A DNA stretch of 64,000 nucleotides from Palaemon carinicauda (Eukaryota > Arthropoda > Malacostraca > Decapoda > Palaemonidae). The stretch is from contig NC_090766.1 of the NCBI RefSeq assembly GCF_036898095.1, positions 42,842,165-42,906,164 of the forward strand, in the 5' to 3' direction. The translations under genes and the position numbers were made by a program. The notes beneath the pieces were generated by a model. The model was not told where the DNA came from. It made no database searches and was given only the letters and a program-made list of their open reading frames with translations. Below, one piece after another: positions 1-11,572 of the stretch. Numbering within the stretch: position 1 is the stretch's first letter; each line of letters starts with the position of its first letter.

Positions 1-1115
1 GGAAGTTTTTAATTTTTTTGGTAAACATCAATACAAAACTAGGCTTCAAGAAAAGAGCATTATGAACATCAGGTCGTATAGAAATAATAAATTTTATTAT
101 TAAAAGTCAGTTTTTAACACAAAAGATTATTATATACATTATATAACTCAGGCTCAAGTAAAAAGCTGAAAATAAATACATTATTATCACTCGCATTAAG
201 ACTTGTGTATCACTTTACTAACTTAAGCTCACAACATACAGTAGATTATTTGTCGCTCACTGTTAAATATCAAGAAAAATAATTCTCAGCTATACATAAA
301 TGAATATAAGGTTCTGTACTACTTCAACTTCATTAACCAATGCAAGCTAACCTCACCTTATGCAAAATATATCATCATGATTAGCTAATTTTGATCGGTC
401 CCAACAATTATTGCCAGATTATCTATTGCTGAATTGTTGTTTGTGCATGTATCTCATAAAATGACAATTTTCACCATCATAATCTTGTGTTAATCACTTG
501 TTTTTCATGAATAAAATCACATTCAAAATGAAGTTTTATACTTGCCAGAATCATACAATCACAGCTTCAAAGAAGATGAATACATCACCAAATAAATTCC
601 TCCATATCTCTGAATAATTTTTATTCGCTGTAATGATTTTTCTACTTTACATTAACTTTCGCTTGTCGCTTTCTGGATACAACTTAAACAGTTGTGTTTC
701 TATTTCTTTAGGTCATAAATAGTTGCTGTTCCAACTCCAAATCCTATTCCAGACAGTTCATGCTTACAATGCTTTCAAGTTTTATGAACAATCAAAATTT
801 TTCTGAGACAAATGCTCTCACTTTTCACTATTAGTTATAAGCGTATCTCATGCTTTATCGTCATTTTGAATATAATCTGAACCATGGAGCACACAAACAG
901 GCCGCAATCATAATAAGGAGCAAAGAGTATACTAAGGCCACAGCTGACAGTGAAGTGATACCATGCAGACAAAGGGTTAGGCACGTGATAAATGGCTATA
1001 CTTGTTTGAACCTTCTCAGCACTGGAATTTTCTGTTAGTCATCACTTTAAAAACTTTCTGATTTTGGAGCTCTTCAGTTTTAGAAATTTCAGATTAAGGA
1101 TTCTCAACCTCTATA
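1..1115. other. AT-rich flank, no gene seen
   Basis: Low-complexity, AT-rich sequence with many short stops in all frames. The only longish open frame (850-1038, +) has no recognisable motif or codon signal. I see no RNA gene or clear repeat here. It lies 3' of the zinc-finger gene. Confidence 0.6.
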
Positions 1116-2280
1116 CAGTAATACCTCTTGATACAAAAAATTCATTGATACGAAAAGATACTAAGATTTTTTTCCCCTCATGATACAAAACGAGATCTGG
1201 CCAGCCACCGAAAAATAATTTTAAAACTCGCACGCCACAAAACTGTAAACTTGCCACCATTGTCCTACTCTCCCATTGGTTATCTCCCTACCTTGATGCT
1301 AATTACCGCTGTAAGATACTGCTCTTCTATTTATATCAATAAGTACATTTTTTTAAAGTTAAAAAACACAATGAACAGTACTGAATTGTGAGTATGTACA
1401 GTATGCATATATGCACAATGCTACTAAGCATATCAAACACATTAGCAATATATTTTTTCTTCATTTCGGTAAATAAATATCAGATCGTAATATTTTTTTC
1501 CTTTTAATGTCATGATTATTTATTTACAATTAATTCTATATCAATAAGTACATTTTTAATAAAAAAAAAAAAACGATGAACAGTACCGTATAGTGTATGT
1601 ACAGTATGTATGTACACATAATGCTACTACACACAACAAAACATTAGCGATATATTTTTCTTTCATTTTGGTAAATAAATAACAGTTAAACTATTTACTG
1701 AGCAACTTAAGTTTATTCATTATACAAAGTACACGTACATATTAATATCAAGGAAGCTTGCTGGTATTATAAAAAAAGAAAAAAAATAGCTTGAAAATAC
1801 ATGTGAAATAAAAACCAGGTAGGTTATTTATTTTTGTATCACCAATGAATATTAATTGTGACATTGAACAATAAATTAGCTAAGGTGAAAAATATACAGA
1901 AGTTGAAGAAAATGGTTTGGTTATGCACGATAGAAAAAGTACCTCTCTACAATAAGGGTAACATTAATAAAGTACAGTACATACGGTACCGTATATTCCG
2001 TATATGTACAGTATTCTACTGTACGTATTGTATTATTTTCCATTTCTTATTGCATTATATTCTAATAACTACTTCATTTACAGGTATTTACAGTTAGGTT
2101 AGGTATATTAAATGATTCAAATGTATTTGGCTATATTTCAATGTGTTTATATTATAAAATTTAATGTGGTGTTTTTGTAGGGCTTGGAACGATTTACATT
2201 TAACTGCCCTCATTATACGAAAAAATCATGTACGGGAGCCATTCCTGAACAAATTAATTTTGTATCTAGAGGTAATACTG
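1116..2280. mobile_element. pogo/Tigger-like non-autonomous DNA transposon
   Basis: The left end reads CAGTAATACCTCTTGATACA and the right end, on the other strand, CAGTATTACCTCTAGATACA. These are imperfect terminal inverted repeats of about 35-40 bp, and each is bordered by TA, the target of Tc1/mariner-pogo elements. The interior holds no transposase ORF. Instead it has two diverged copies of a block of roughly 200 bp (about 1330-1490 and 1530-1690) that includes ATCAATAAGTACATTTTT and GGTAAATAAAT. The same block occurs inverted at 56437-56830. Superfamily assignment rests on the TIR start and the TA borders and is inference. Confidence 0.65.
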
Positions 2281-2750
2281 TACGTCAAGTTGGGTCTAAC
2301 TGGATTTTGGCTTGTGATTAGTGTTGTCTCTCTTACATTCAATACATCAATTCCTTTTCGATGTTATCTCTTAAACTTTTATACATAACTCGGATGTCTG
2401 TGTCACTAGTGATAACTATACACATTTATACCTTGACACCAACCTTGCATTTTTGCCTTTATAATCTATGTGCACAGCTTCGGGGTTGGCTTATAGCCAT
2501 GTAATATTTCTTTAATACTGCCAAATAGTGGAAATAATATTCAATCTTCTGACTAGGTAGATAGCAGGATGTAAGAAGTAAGATATTCATTCAAGTTATA
2601 ATATTCGTAAAATGATAGCAGCTGCTTTTTGAATATAGAAGAAAAGACAGAAGAGGTGAAAAAGCTGAAACAAATAGAGTTTTTCAAACAAAACCACAAC
2701 TTAAAATACTGCTAATTGTTCCATAAAATCCTGATCTTCAATATAATTTT
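2281..2750. other. AT-rich spacer, nothing recognised
   Basis: No ORF with a motif, no tandem repeat and no RNA gene are visible between the pogo-like element and the repeat tail at 2751. Confidence 0.5.
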
Positions 2751-2800
2751 TACTAGCCAAGCTACAATTCTACTTGGAAAAGCAGGACGCTGTAAGCCTA
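2751..2800 (-). repeat. fragment of TAA-tailed decapod repeat
   Basis: On the minus strand this short block matches the 3' end of the repeat seen in full at 8090-8780 and 36640-37060 (GGCTTA-AGCGTCCTGCTTTTCC, then AGCTTGGCTAG). It is a truncated, diverged copy lying next to the left end of the first DIRS element. Confidence 0.5.
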
Positions 2801-4108
2801 ATAGCTACTATCAGGAAACCAGCCTAGCACAAAGGAGATAGAAAATGACAAATTCAAAGATTTTTATACCTGTCCTAAATAAACAATCCTTGAGCGCTTT
2901 ATTAGGGAATGTACTTTCAGTAAAGCTAGAAGACTAACCATAAGACTTTTAGCGAGGTATAATTACCTCATTGCTAGTTAGTTGGGGGTAGGGGGCAGTA
3001 CTGGCTACTCATATGTTGTCTTGTCACTTTTGATTGCAGGCAGGACTTGCCGAGGGACAGTTAATGGCGAGCCAAATTTCTATAAAGAGCTCAAGTTTGT
3101 ATCATTGAGAAAAATACAAATTACTTTAAATTTGTCATTTGTTCTATCCCTAAATACAAACCCTTTCGCTCTTTATTAGGATAGACTCACCCTTAAGGTG
3201 GGTGGAAGTCCTAACCAACTGGCTGGTTTTTTACCAGGGGTTCCCCACCATGCTATGCACGCATACAGAGGAAAACTCTGGCACCTTGTTAAAACTTTGC
3301 GCAATAGCAATTACGTAACAAAACAAATTTCATTCAAATAGCATATTTCAATCTAACTACCTCTTAAATATGGTACTTGGAGTAATCTTTATTTATATTG
3401 AAAATTATCGGAAAAGGATCTCTACACTTTAGCAGCCTGAGCAATCTGTGCGATTGTGTGATACTAGCAATCTGACTTGTCAAGGTAAGCATTCTCATAA
3501 GTCGCAGGATTCTTTGAACCAACCATAGATGTTACTCAATACCATCTCTCCAGGGGATATGGTGATGCAACAAGCATATATTTCTATACCAGGTTACACA
3601 AGCAAAATGGTTATTACCCGCAGACAGAGGAGGCAAGCTTGCAGAGTACCCTAGGTGCTGTTCCCATGAGAGGGGAAGATGAAAGAAAGAAAGAGCCAGT
3701 CATTCTTATCATTTACCCAAACTTAATCCCGGGTAACCTCTGCCCTTTACTATCTACTACTTCTCGATCAAGGAGCTTTTAGTGTATAAAACACTTGTTG
3801 TGCAACCACCACAGGACTAATGGAGAACGTCTCCATGTTCCTGTGGGTCACGTCTTGCAGGTAGTAGGCTGTGAGTCGTTTGACGCTTCCACACACCCGC
3901 TTGAAGGACCTGCATCACAGAGTACCATAGTTCTTCTTAAACGCTAGGGACGTACTAATGCCTCTAATGTCGTGAGCTTTATATATTCTTGGTGTGGAGA
4001 AGGATCAGGATTTAAGGCCTGGTCTATGACCTTGTGAATCCATTCCGAGATCATGTTCTTAGTGATCCTTCTCTTGACCTTCCCCATGCTGACGAACAGT
4101 GCTTTCAC

Positions 4109-4468
4109 TCAGGGGTGAGCTCCTGCAATTCTTTTGAGGTAGCACCTCAAGGCCCTCACTGGACAAAATAGCAGTCGATCTGGGTCATCAGTTTCATTAC
4201 GTGGACTCTCAATCCGGAAGGGCCCGAATGTAGGACCTGCTACTCCCGAATGTCGATTCTTGGCAATAAACTCAAGGATGAAATCGAGCATTTCCTCTCC
4301 CCATCCCCTTGAATGGGAGACGTCGTAGGAAAAGCAATGAAGTTCATTTACTCTCTTGGTCGAGGACAAAGCAAGAAGGAAAACCGTGTTCAGAGTCAGG
4401 TAAAAATCTGAAATCTGGCATAATGGTTTGTAAGGAGCTCCTTTCAGAGACTGAAAGACAAAAACCAT
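4109..4468 (-). pseudogene. DIRS tyrosine recombinase fragment (family A)
   Basis: A 119-residue open frame carries the first catalytic box of the DIRS tyrosine recombinase: LLALSSTKRVNELHCFSYD, with the catalytic Arg in KRVNEL. It continues through HSRGWG, a basic strand region (EFIAKN), and DPDRLLFCPVRALRCYLKR, the conserved connector before the second half. The C-terminal HxxR and Tyr boxes are not in this frame, so the enzyme is broken. The same segment recurs at 44237-44521 and 41136-41723. The enzyme would insert the circular cDNA; this copy cannot work. Confidence 0.8.
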
Positions 4469-4958
4469 GTTCCATGAAGGAGTTCTAACTTTCGACTACG
4501 GACAGCTAAGCTCGAATCTCCAAATGAGGGGAGACAACTCCAATGAAGAGGCAATATTAACTCCTTTCAATCTACAGGCGAAGATCAAGGGTATGTGATG
4601 ACCTTACAATGCAGCAGATGGCCCTCCTCACCCTTCTTTTGATGCATCTGAAAAGAGCATCAATTCTGGGGGAAGATAGAGAAGGTCGACTCCTAGGAGG
4701 AGGTTGTTGTCGGGCAAACACCATCTCAGGTTGGTCCTCTGCTAGGGTTCCATGGGGACCAATAAGTCCAATTAATCCTCAAGCTGTACCCAACTGGACT
4801 TCAGCTGCCACTGAAGGGGTCGTTGGCTGTTACGTACCAAATGTTCCAGGGACGATGGGTGACCTATGAGAAATAACCAATATTGTGCCAGGAGTGCGTC
4901 TCGTTGTAAGAACTCTAGATCCTGTCCTCAGAAAGGAAGACTTTCTGCAGGTTGGTGA

Positions 4959-5159
4959 CTATGATCCTCCCTGGTATACCAGTCTTTGTGATGATAGCAA
5001 GGAGGATTTCTCAGGATTTACCACAATCCTTAGATCATGACAAAACTCGAGGAGTCTGTCTCTGTGTTGAAGAAGGATCGTCACCGTGTTTGCTAGGATC
5101 AGCCAGTTCTTCAGGTATCTCAAAAGATGAATGCTAATCCTGTGGGCCCAGGTTGACAC
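4959..5159 (-). pseudogene. DIRS reverse transcriptase fragment with mutated YxDD box
   Basis: A 66-residue frame matches the palm segment of DIRS reverse transcriptase: LLRYLKNWLILAN sits where the family has YLDDWL, followed by RDRLLEFCHDLRIVVN and a SSQRLVYQG strand. Both catalytic Asp residues of the YLDD box are replaced (YLKN, about 5106-5117), so the polymerase is inactive. The flanking RT segments are out of frame. Compare the intact YLDDWL in the element at 57029-64000. Confidence 0.75.
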
Positions 5160-5330
5160 TAGGGAGAAAACTCTTTTGAAAACCTGAGGTGCTATCGACA
5201 GGCTTACCTTATTGCCTTATTTTTTGTTTGGGTTCCCCCAGGTCCCTCAGTGTGAGGCACCTCGTATATCCACCAGAGACCCGGTGTATTTTGCATCTTC
5301 CAGTCTTGGATGGTCTGGGATGCATCTTAG

Positions 5331-5999
5331 CTATTTATCGAGCTTATTCTTAAACACATCTACGCTCCCTCCTGATATGTTTCTTAGATGAGCTGGCAGC
5401 GCATTAAATAGCCGCTGCATTATCGATGCTGGTGCATAGTGGATTAATGTCCTGTGCGCCTTCCTTAGCTTTCCTGGTATATTTTTTGGCACTATTAATC
5501 TACCTTGGCTTGCTCTTTCTGATATTTTTAGCTCCATGATGTTTTCAGTAATTCCTTCTATTTGCTTCCATGCTTGTATTATCATGTAGCGTTCTCTTCT
5601 CCTTTCTAGACTGTATAGTTTTAAAAATTTCAGTCTTTCCCAGTAGTCAAGGTCCTTAACTTCTTCTATTCTAGCAGTATAAGACCTTTGTACACTCTCT
5701 ATTTGCGCAATATCCTTTTGGTAGTGTGGGTACCATATCACATTGCAGTACTCAAGTGTACTACGTACATAAGTTTTGTAAAGCATAATCATGTGTTCAG
5801 CTTTTCTTGTTTTAAAGTGTCTGAATAACATTCCCATTTTTGCTTTACATTTAGCCAACAGTGTTGCTATTTGGTCATTGCATAACATATTCCTATTTAA
5901 CATTACACCAAGGTCTTTAATTGCTTCCTTGTTTGTGATTGTCTCGTTATTAGGTCCCTTGTATGCATATACCATTCCTTCTCTGTTTCCATAATTCAT
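5331..5999 (-). pseudogene. non-LTR retrotransposon C-terminal ORF fragment
   Basis: A 222-residue open frame matches the region after the reverse transcriptase in CR1/Jockey-type LINEs: DLGVMLNRN, then LYKTYVRSTLEYCNVIWYP, QIESVQRSYTARI, LDYWERLKFLKLYSLERRR, and the closing FNALPAHLRN...VDVFKNKLDK. Catalytic RT motifs are missing because the copy is 5' truncated. It lies inside the degenerate DIRS element at 2849-6340 and so inserted after it. Clade within non-LTR elements is uncertain. Confidence 0.8.
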
Positions 6000-6399
6000 T
6001 GATTTGAAGTACTTCCTTGATGAAGTCCTATAGCCTAAGAGTTGTCCAGTGTTAAAGGGAAGAGATCATAAGAAAAAGTTTCTCTGTCCTTGAGGAAAAT
6101 CCTGGCACTATGCCATCTCCTGACTGCAATACTCACACCAGAGAAAAAAGCAAAATTGGCGGGACAACACAGGTGTGTGCGTGAGCAGAGTAGCCAGTAC
6201 TACCCCCTACCACTCACCCGCTAACTAGCAGTGGGGTAGTTATACCTCCCTAAAAGTCTTATGGCTAGTCTTCCAGCTTTGCCAAAAGTATGTTCCCCAA
6301 TAAAGAGCAAAAAGGTTTGTATATAGTGATGGAACAAATTATATATAAACAATGTATTAGAAATAAAGAAAAACATACAGTAATACTAATATCAGTAAC

Positions 6400-6960
6400 A
6401 ACATAAAAATAAATCAGTCATATATAAACTATGAAATGAGACTTATGGCAACAGAAATGCATTTGCAACAAGTTTGAACTTCTAAAGTACCACCAATTCA
6501 ACCACCAGATTAGGAAGATCATTCCACAATTTGGTCAAGTCAGGAATAAGACTTCTATAATACTGTAGTATTGAATCTTACGGTGGAGAAAGCAAGATTG
6601 TTGGAAGTAACTGGATACCTAGTACTATGTACAGGATGGTACAGTCTGGGAAGATCTGAACGCAAAGGATGGTCAAAACTATGGAAATCTTATGCAACTT
6701 GCATGGAGAACCAACTGAACAATGGTACCAGAGATAAATATCCAAATCTGCAATGAGAAATTTAATAAACTCAATTTTTTCCCAAAAAATTAAGATGAGT
6801 CAACAGCTGAAGACTAGACAGGAGACCAATACTAAAACCAACGTAGAATGAAATAATTCAAAAATTTCCTCACCCACAAGCAAATCATTGTGTTTGAATG
6901 CTGGTGATAGGAAGGCATTAATTAATCATTTCATAGTATATGAAAGAAAAATTAATGCTG
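6400..6960 (-). pseudogene. degenerate LINE 3' end
   Basis: The minus-strand translation at about 6440-6560 gives LWNDLPNLVVE followed by FKLVANAFLLP, the end signature of decapod Jockey/CR1-like LINEs. It is homologous to the plus-strand end at 33480-33560 (LLKELPNQVVESVDL). The upstream part (to about 6960) is interrupted by stops. No intact domain remains. Confidence 0.6.
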
Positions 6961-7639
6961 ATCATAATTTAGAATGTTAGAGATGCTCTAGATAGTTTAG
7001 CTATCTCCACGAAAAATTTTTTATGGAAAGAGATATTGCTTCATTAACCAGTGCATGATTTATGTGAATTCCAACAAATGACCATTGATAGAGATCAAAC
7101 AGATGTTGTTAGTTTGGCCATGAAAACTGAATTTACAGAAGTTGAAGAAGAGAATATTCATGAAGTCTTAAGATTCTCATGTTCAAGATCTTACAATAAA
7201 AACATGATAAAATCAATGCAGTTCAAGAAAATAAAAGGAAAATGAGAGTTCATAGAAAAATTTCCCAAAGTGGAACCGTGCACGAATTTAGGATGAAATA
7301 GCTATGAGAATTATTTGTCTCAATTAAAAAGGAATCAATCTTGTTGGTTATTTTGAAAGGGATTGTAAATCTAAATATAATCTACAGTATACGAGTGGTT
7401 ATAAGGAACTTATGAGAAAAAATTACTCGAGTCTTTGCAATCAAACATCCTTTTGTTTATAAGCATCTACCATCAAACACTTCAACAATCCCATTTATTG
7501 TAAAGAAGCAAAAGTAGAAGGAATGACTATGGTACAAAACGAGGAAATTTTACGAGTGTCGCTACCTCAGCTCATCAAAATTGATAATTGCAATACTTAA
7601 CTTGGGAGTAGAAGTCTCCAGAAGCTCAGATATCTTTAC
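6961..7639. other. spacer, nothing recognised
   Basis: AT-rich sequence with only short ORFs, such as 7051-7245 (+), which has no domain, no repeat neighbours and no splice context that would support it. Confidence 0.45.
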
Positions 7640-8053
7640 TAAACACAAAATAAAGGTTCAGAACACAAGAACGCGTGTTGATATCACGGTACTATAGAAG
7701 GCATGATGGGAGAAGCGTGGGTAGTGGTAGTGGCTGGAGGGGGGTGGGTCAGTAGCCGTAGTAGTGGGCAGTATTTGGATGTAGAACAGTACCTCGTAGT
7801 AACGAGGGATGTTGAGGAAGGAGAAGACTAATTGGTAAGGGACCTCTGATAGTGGTTTTAACACGCCCCAGTTACTATACCGACACCCTATAAGGGTGAG
7901 CGAGCTGGATATATTCCTGGCATTCCATGCAACTTTTTTCTCTGGTATATTTAGCAGTATTTATATCTTAGAAATGGTGCTATAAGGAGCATTTCACTGG
8001 GCGACACAGGTCCCTCGCCCAGAAATAGATTTTTCCTTCGTCAAAATCCCTTT
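7640..8053 (+). mobile_element. terminal fragment of DIRS family C, inverted orientation
   Basis: The right part (about 7870-8053) is the inverted complement of the outer terminal repeat at 57029-57240: ACCGACACCCTATAAGGGTG, a CTCTGGTATATTTAGCAG motif, and an end reading AAATAGATTTTTCCTTCGTC. There is no coding sequence and no internal complementary region. It is therefore a lone end rather than a whole element, oriented opposite to the copies at 12474 and 57029. The inner boundary near 7640 is approximate. Confidence 0.7.
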
Positions 8054-8089
8054 TTTAGAAGATCTTGCTCTTGTGTTTTGTCATCAAAA

Positions 8090-8780
8090 CCACATTTCTG
8101 ACTCTTGACTCCACTCTGTTATTTCACCCAGTTAGGCTTGTGGTAGCCTATTGGGAACATCCATGCCTGGCAATCTGCTGGACTGGGGTTTGTGACCAGC
8201 TCTAGCTAGATAGTTTCTTGTAGTGTCTGCTACCTCCCCATCTTTGTGAGCTACGAGGGAGGTGTTTTGGGAAGCCTGTAAGTCTACTTGTTGAGTCATC
8301 AGCAGCCATTACATAGCACTCCTTGGTCCTAGCTTGGATGGCGAGAGGATTGGGTGTTGATCATATGTAAATATGGTCAGTCTCTAGGTCACTGTTGAGG
8401 TCCCTTGCCTTTGCCATTCATCAGCGACATTTAAACTTTTAAAACTTGCTTCACCAATTCCTTTCTGCCTTTTCTCAAGATATGTTCATATGTAAAACTT
8501 TCAATATTATTCATCTACTGTAACTTAATTTTAGAAATGAAATAGTTTTAACTTTATTTCTGTTTTATAGATTCTGTCTTATTTCTCTTCCACTTGTTTG
8601 GTAAAGTTTTCATAGTTTATATAGGAAATATTTATTTTAATGTTAATGTTCTTAAGATATTTAATTTCTCCTTGTTTCCTTTCCTCACTGGGCTATTTTC
8701 CCTGTTGGACCCCTGGGCTTATAGCATCCTGCTTTTCCAACTAGGGTTGTAGCTTAGCAAGTAATAATAATAATAATAAT
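8090..8780 (+). repeat. decapod-type TAA-tailed retroposed repeat
   Basis: A long non-coding repeat ending in AACTAGGGTTGTAGCTTAGC followed by a (TAA)n tract at about 8760-8780. Its 3' portion (CTCACTGGGCTATTTTCCC... to the TAA tail) recurs at 33690-33800, 36960-37060 and 46980-47085, and inverted at 32852-33094. The simple tail and repeated 3' end fit a LINE or SINE that uses its own end for priming. No ORF is present. Confidence 0.7.
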
Positions 8781-8784
8781 GATG

Positions 8785-9139
8785 AAGCAGGATTGGGCTA
8801 GACAAATGGCAAGATCAACGTTGTTTGGAATCACTGTGGAACCTTCAAAACCTTTTTTTAAATGAAAGGTGATTTTATCAACTTTAGAAATTTTGTAGTG
8901 AATATTTTCATTATAATGACATCCCTTTTGTAAGGTACAATAAAAATGTGCTTGCACTTAAGTGAAAATAGTAACTAGAACTTGAGGTCAACGCCTTTCT
9001 TCTTTGCTTAATGTAATGAGAGATTTAAACATTTGAAAAATATAGATGAAATCCATAATTTCATGGAAATATGATAGGTCACAGCCTTGGTCTGTATCAA
9101 AAATTTTTTTAAGTAAAAAAACTAAATATCCATAAAAAA
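8785..9139 (-). other. 3' flank or 3' UTR of the zinc-finger gene
   Basis: This non-repetitive stretch follows the stop codon of the zinc-finger gene on the minus strand and probably holds its 3' UTR. I find no AATAAA or ATTAAA on the minus strand between 9139 and about 8560. The first AATAAA (about 8555) lies inside the retroposed repeat. The transcript end is therefore unresolved. Confidence 0.4.
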
Positions 9140-9676
9140 TCACACTGTCTTTGGAAGTTTTGAAGAAACACCAACATGCCGCTGGTAATCATTCACCAAA
9201 GCTTCTATTTCTGGTTTGTGTTCAACTAAAACAGTCTGCGGAACCTGGTGCAAAGATGAACAATGCAAGTACTCTGTTGATGCTTCTCCTGTGGTGTGAG
9301 TGTCTTTCTGACAAACATAAGTACCTGGATTCTGAGTGAGTTTTTCACCAGCAGACAGATCATACAGATGATGAGAATTATCAACCTTACCTGCTGCCAA
9401 CTGATAGTCTTGATGAATATTGGAGGCAACCTTATCATCCACATTAATAGTATAACTTTCCTCTGTATTTGAGGCCTTAGAATCAGACGTTAGCAAATTG
9501 CCTGTTATAACCTGCACAGATTCTGTCTGTTGATCTTCAGCTTCTCCAATTCCATTTCCTTCTTCGATACGCACAGGATTCGAGAATACTGTGGATATAC
9601 CGTCAATTGTGATGACGTAAGAATTGTACTCGTTAACGCTGTTCTCATTTTCTTTCGTATCCGTATTCCCAGAAAC
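9140..9676 (-). CDS. ZFP64: ZFP64-like, terminal coding exon
   Basis: This exon encodes the last 178 residues and a TGA stop at 9140-9142. The acceptor is a pyrimidine-rich ACTTTTTCAG ending at 9677, and the frame opens at phase 0 (VSGNTDTKENEN). The open frame runs a little further upstream to 9712, but that part is intron. The product is a low-complexity acidic tail rich in Ser, Thr, Glu and Gln with no zinc finger, ending KPEIEALVNDYQRHVGVSSK and a few more residues. Such tails in zinc-finger regulators are usually disordered or activating, which is inference here. It follows the 11444-11572 exon after an intron of 1,767 bp. Confidence 0.8.
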   Translation of the reverse strand, partial: VSGNTDTKENENSVNEYNSYVITIDGISTVFSNPVRIEEGNGIGEAEDQQTESVQVITGNLLTSDSKASNTEESYTINVDDKVASNIHQDYQLAAGKVDNSHHLYDLSAGEKLTQNPGTYVCQKDTHTTGEASTEYLHCSSLHQVPQTVLVEHKPEIEALVNDYQRHVGVSSKLPKTV

Positions 9677-11443
9677 CTGAAAAAGTAAATTATTGGTGAA
9701 ATTAATTATCAAACATTGCTAGAAACTTTTGAATTTTCAGGAAGATATTCAGGTCTACTTTAATAAAATATCAATTTTTCAATATAAAGTATATTACTCT
9801 GAAAAAAAAAGCACACTACTGTATTACAGTACTGGTATATATAATACAATAGAGTACCATATGCTAAAAATTTTCAAATTCCATAGGAAATCAAATCCCA
9901 TAAACCTCTCCAATATCTTAAATTCTATTCCCTACAAATACATTAAATCAATATTTAAACAAAATTATACTATTATACTCCAAAAACCATACTTCAATGG
10001 CTGTTCCAATCACGCTAAAAACACATTCCCTATTTTAAAGGAAGAAATATTTATATATATGTAAGAACAACAAGGGATTTCTGTACAGCATTGGCTCAAA
10101 GGCCTTTGCAAATACAAAACACCAAAATAGGGAAACAGATGATTGCCTATAAGCATTGCTATTTAGAAGTTTTGCCAAACATGTTAAAAAAATCAATACA
10201 GTACAGTAGCACAGTAGTAACGTACTGGCCTCACAATTACGTGGACTGCTGATCAAGTCCCGCCTTAGCCGGTGAGTTTAAGCTGTTTTAAAGCACCCCT
10301 TTGGGTGTTTGGGTTTGCATGACTGATGCTCTGATATGCATCTCTTCAGATGAAATTAGAATTAAAAAAGACCCTTTTAACATGGGACATACAGAAACTG
10401 GTGGGTAATGGAATAGCGTTACCAATTCTCTAAGAAGTGCAAAATGAACCTCTTCATGGTAACTTACAAACAACGGACAACTTACGATGCACTCCTTCAA
10501 TGGCACTCCTCTTTGACCTGGAATGGTTGTGTGAGGCCTTTTTTTATTTGAGAAAACTTTGGATTGAAGATCTCATTGTGGGGGTATAGGTATCCCAAGG
10601 TTGTTGGGTATCCTAGAACCACCCTGTATTCATGAATGTAAACAAAGGGCTACTTGGTAACTGTATAACCTTGTAGTGCCAAACTTGGCTAGGTGTCACA
10701 GAATAAGTTGACTTCATGACAATATCATGGGTGAGGCATGTTGCAAAACTGCTGTTGCAAAAGAGTTTGGAGTTTTTTTTACAAAGCATCAGTCAGCAAT
10801 TTGCCGGTTATGTTGTGTTTTACATCTGAGATGACATGCCCTACAATTACTTCCTAGTCTTGGCTACTGATGCTATTTGATAAAGTGTAAATACCTCCAC
10901 ATAAGACCCATCTGTGAAACCACCCAATGTAGCCCATTCCTCTACTGTCCTCCAGAAAGATGGAAAAAGAGATTTACAGGGATTTGAATGCTAAGGTTCC
11001 ATTTTGCCAATTGGACAAGATTTGCGACTGGCACTGTTACCATACAATTAAACAGATGCAGAAGATGACAGTAATTGCTCCTTAGCTAAAATTCAAAATC
11101 AAAAATACCATGGGGGACATTCCATACTTGCCTTTGAGTGGTTTACACCCACCAAATAAAATAAGAACATAATCTTGGTAAATTCTTATTTATTTGGCCC
11201 ATTGAAACCATTGAAAAAACCCTTTCTACAGACTGGCTTATAATTTTCACTAATACTGACACTAGTTAACTACATTGTAATAAATAATACTGTAATCATA
11301 ATGTAAAAAATAAACGAGAATCCTTTTACAATTCCAAAGTGAACGATTTGTTTATCAATAAATTTTGAGACAAAAAACTAAGAAACTAAACGAAACTTCT
11401 TTCATTGTTTGAAAATGTCTGTTTATGGTATCAATTAACTTAC
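9677..11443 (-). other. intron of the ZFP64-like gene
   Basis: Bounded by donor GTAAGT (11443-11438) and acceptor CAG (ending at 9677). It contains a tRNA-derived SINE head near 10195-10280. Short ORFs on either strand (9729-10064, 10035-10256, 10288-10506) have no supporting motif. Nothing else is recognised. Confidence 0.75.
10195..10280 (+). repeat. tRNA-derived SINE head
   Basis: The sequence contains an A-box-like TAGTAACGTACTGG and, about 30 bp later, GATCAAGTC, which fits the B-box consensus GWTCRANNC exactly. These are the two internal RNA polymerase III promoter boxes of tRNA-derived SINEs. The stems do not fold as a cloverleaf, so it is not a functional tRNA gene. The body may extend to about 10520, but its end is not clear. 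Confidence 0.5.
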
Positions 11444-11572
11444 GGATTCTGGACTGGGTAAGACAGAAGACATTGATGATTCCGGGACAGGCTGAACTTC
11501 AGTGAAAGACTCAACGCCTGATGACTCCTTACAAGCCTCGGCCGGCTGATCCACTCTTGCTAGGGGGTCTTC
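11444..11572 (-). CDS. ZFP64: ZFP64-like, penultimate exon
   Basis: A 129-nt exon, phase 0 at both ends, coding for 43 residues (EDPLARVDQPAE ... SSVLPSPES). The acceptor is TTTTTTTGTAG just before 11572 and the donor is GTAAGT at 11443-11438. The other two frames hit stops at once, so only this frame joins the neighbouring exons. The peptide is acidic and Pro/Ser-rich, continuing the disordered C-terminal region. It has no finger of its own and could be an alternatively used cassette, since its length is a multiple of three. Confidence 0.75.

Larger units (their letters stand above)
2849..6340 (-). mobile_element. DIRS-like retrotransposon, family A, degenerate copy 1
   Basis: The left edge (about 2849-2905) and right edge (about 6295-6340) are inverted repeats sharing a motif of the type CTCTTTATTAGG / CAATAAAGAGC. 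An internal complementary region at about 3083-3180 puts the complement of the left edge next to the complement of the right edge, which is diagnostic of DIRS elements. The minus-strand interior carries a tyrosine recombinase remnant (4109-4468) and a reverse-transcriptase remnant (4959-5159). ORF1 is missing, and a non-LTR fragment lies at 5331-5999. The copy is clearly dead. It shares its layout with the copy at 43126-46687. Confidence 0.8.

Noticed and set aside
2164..2388. 74-residue ORF at the right end of the pogo-like element
   Set aside because: It crosses the terminal inverted repeat and has no transposase motif.
7051..7245. Lys-rich ORF of 64 residues
   Set aside because: No motif, no splice or repeat context and AT-rich composition; indistinguishable from a chance ORF.
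8540..8560. Polyadenylation signal of the zinc-finger gene
   Set aside because: AATAAA on the minus strand exists here but falls inside a retroposed repeat, so it cannot be assigned to the gene from sequence alone.
9677..9712. Met at 9712 as start of a separate gene ending at 9140
   Set aside because: The first twelve residues are read through the polypyrimidine tract of a good acceptor, and the exon fits the zinc-finger gene at phase 0.
10195..10280. A true tRNA gene
   Set aside because: Internal boxes are present, but acceptor and anticodon stems do not pair.
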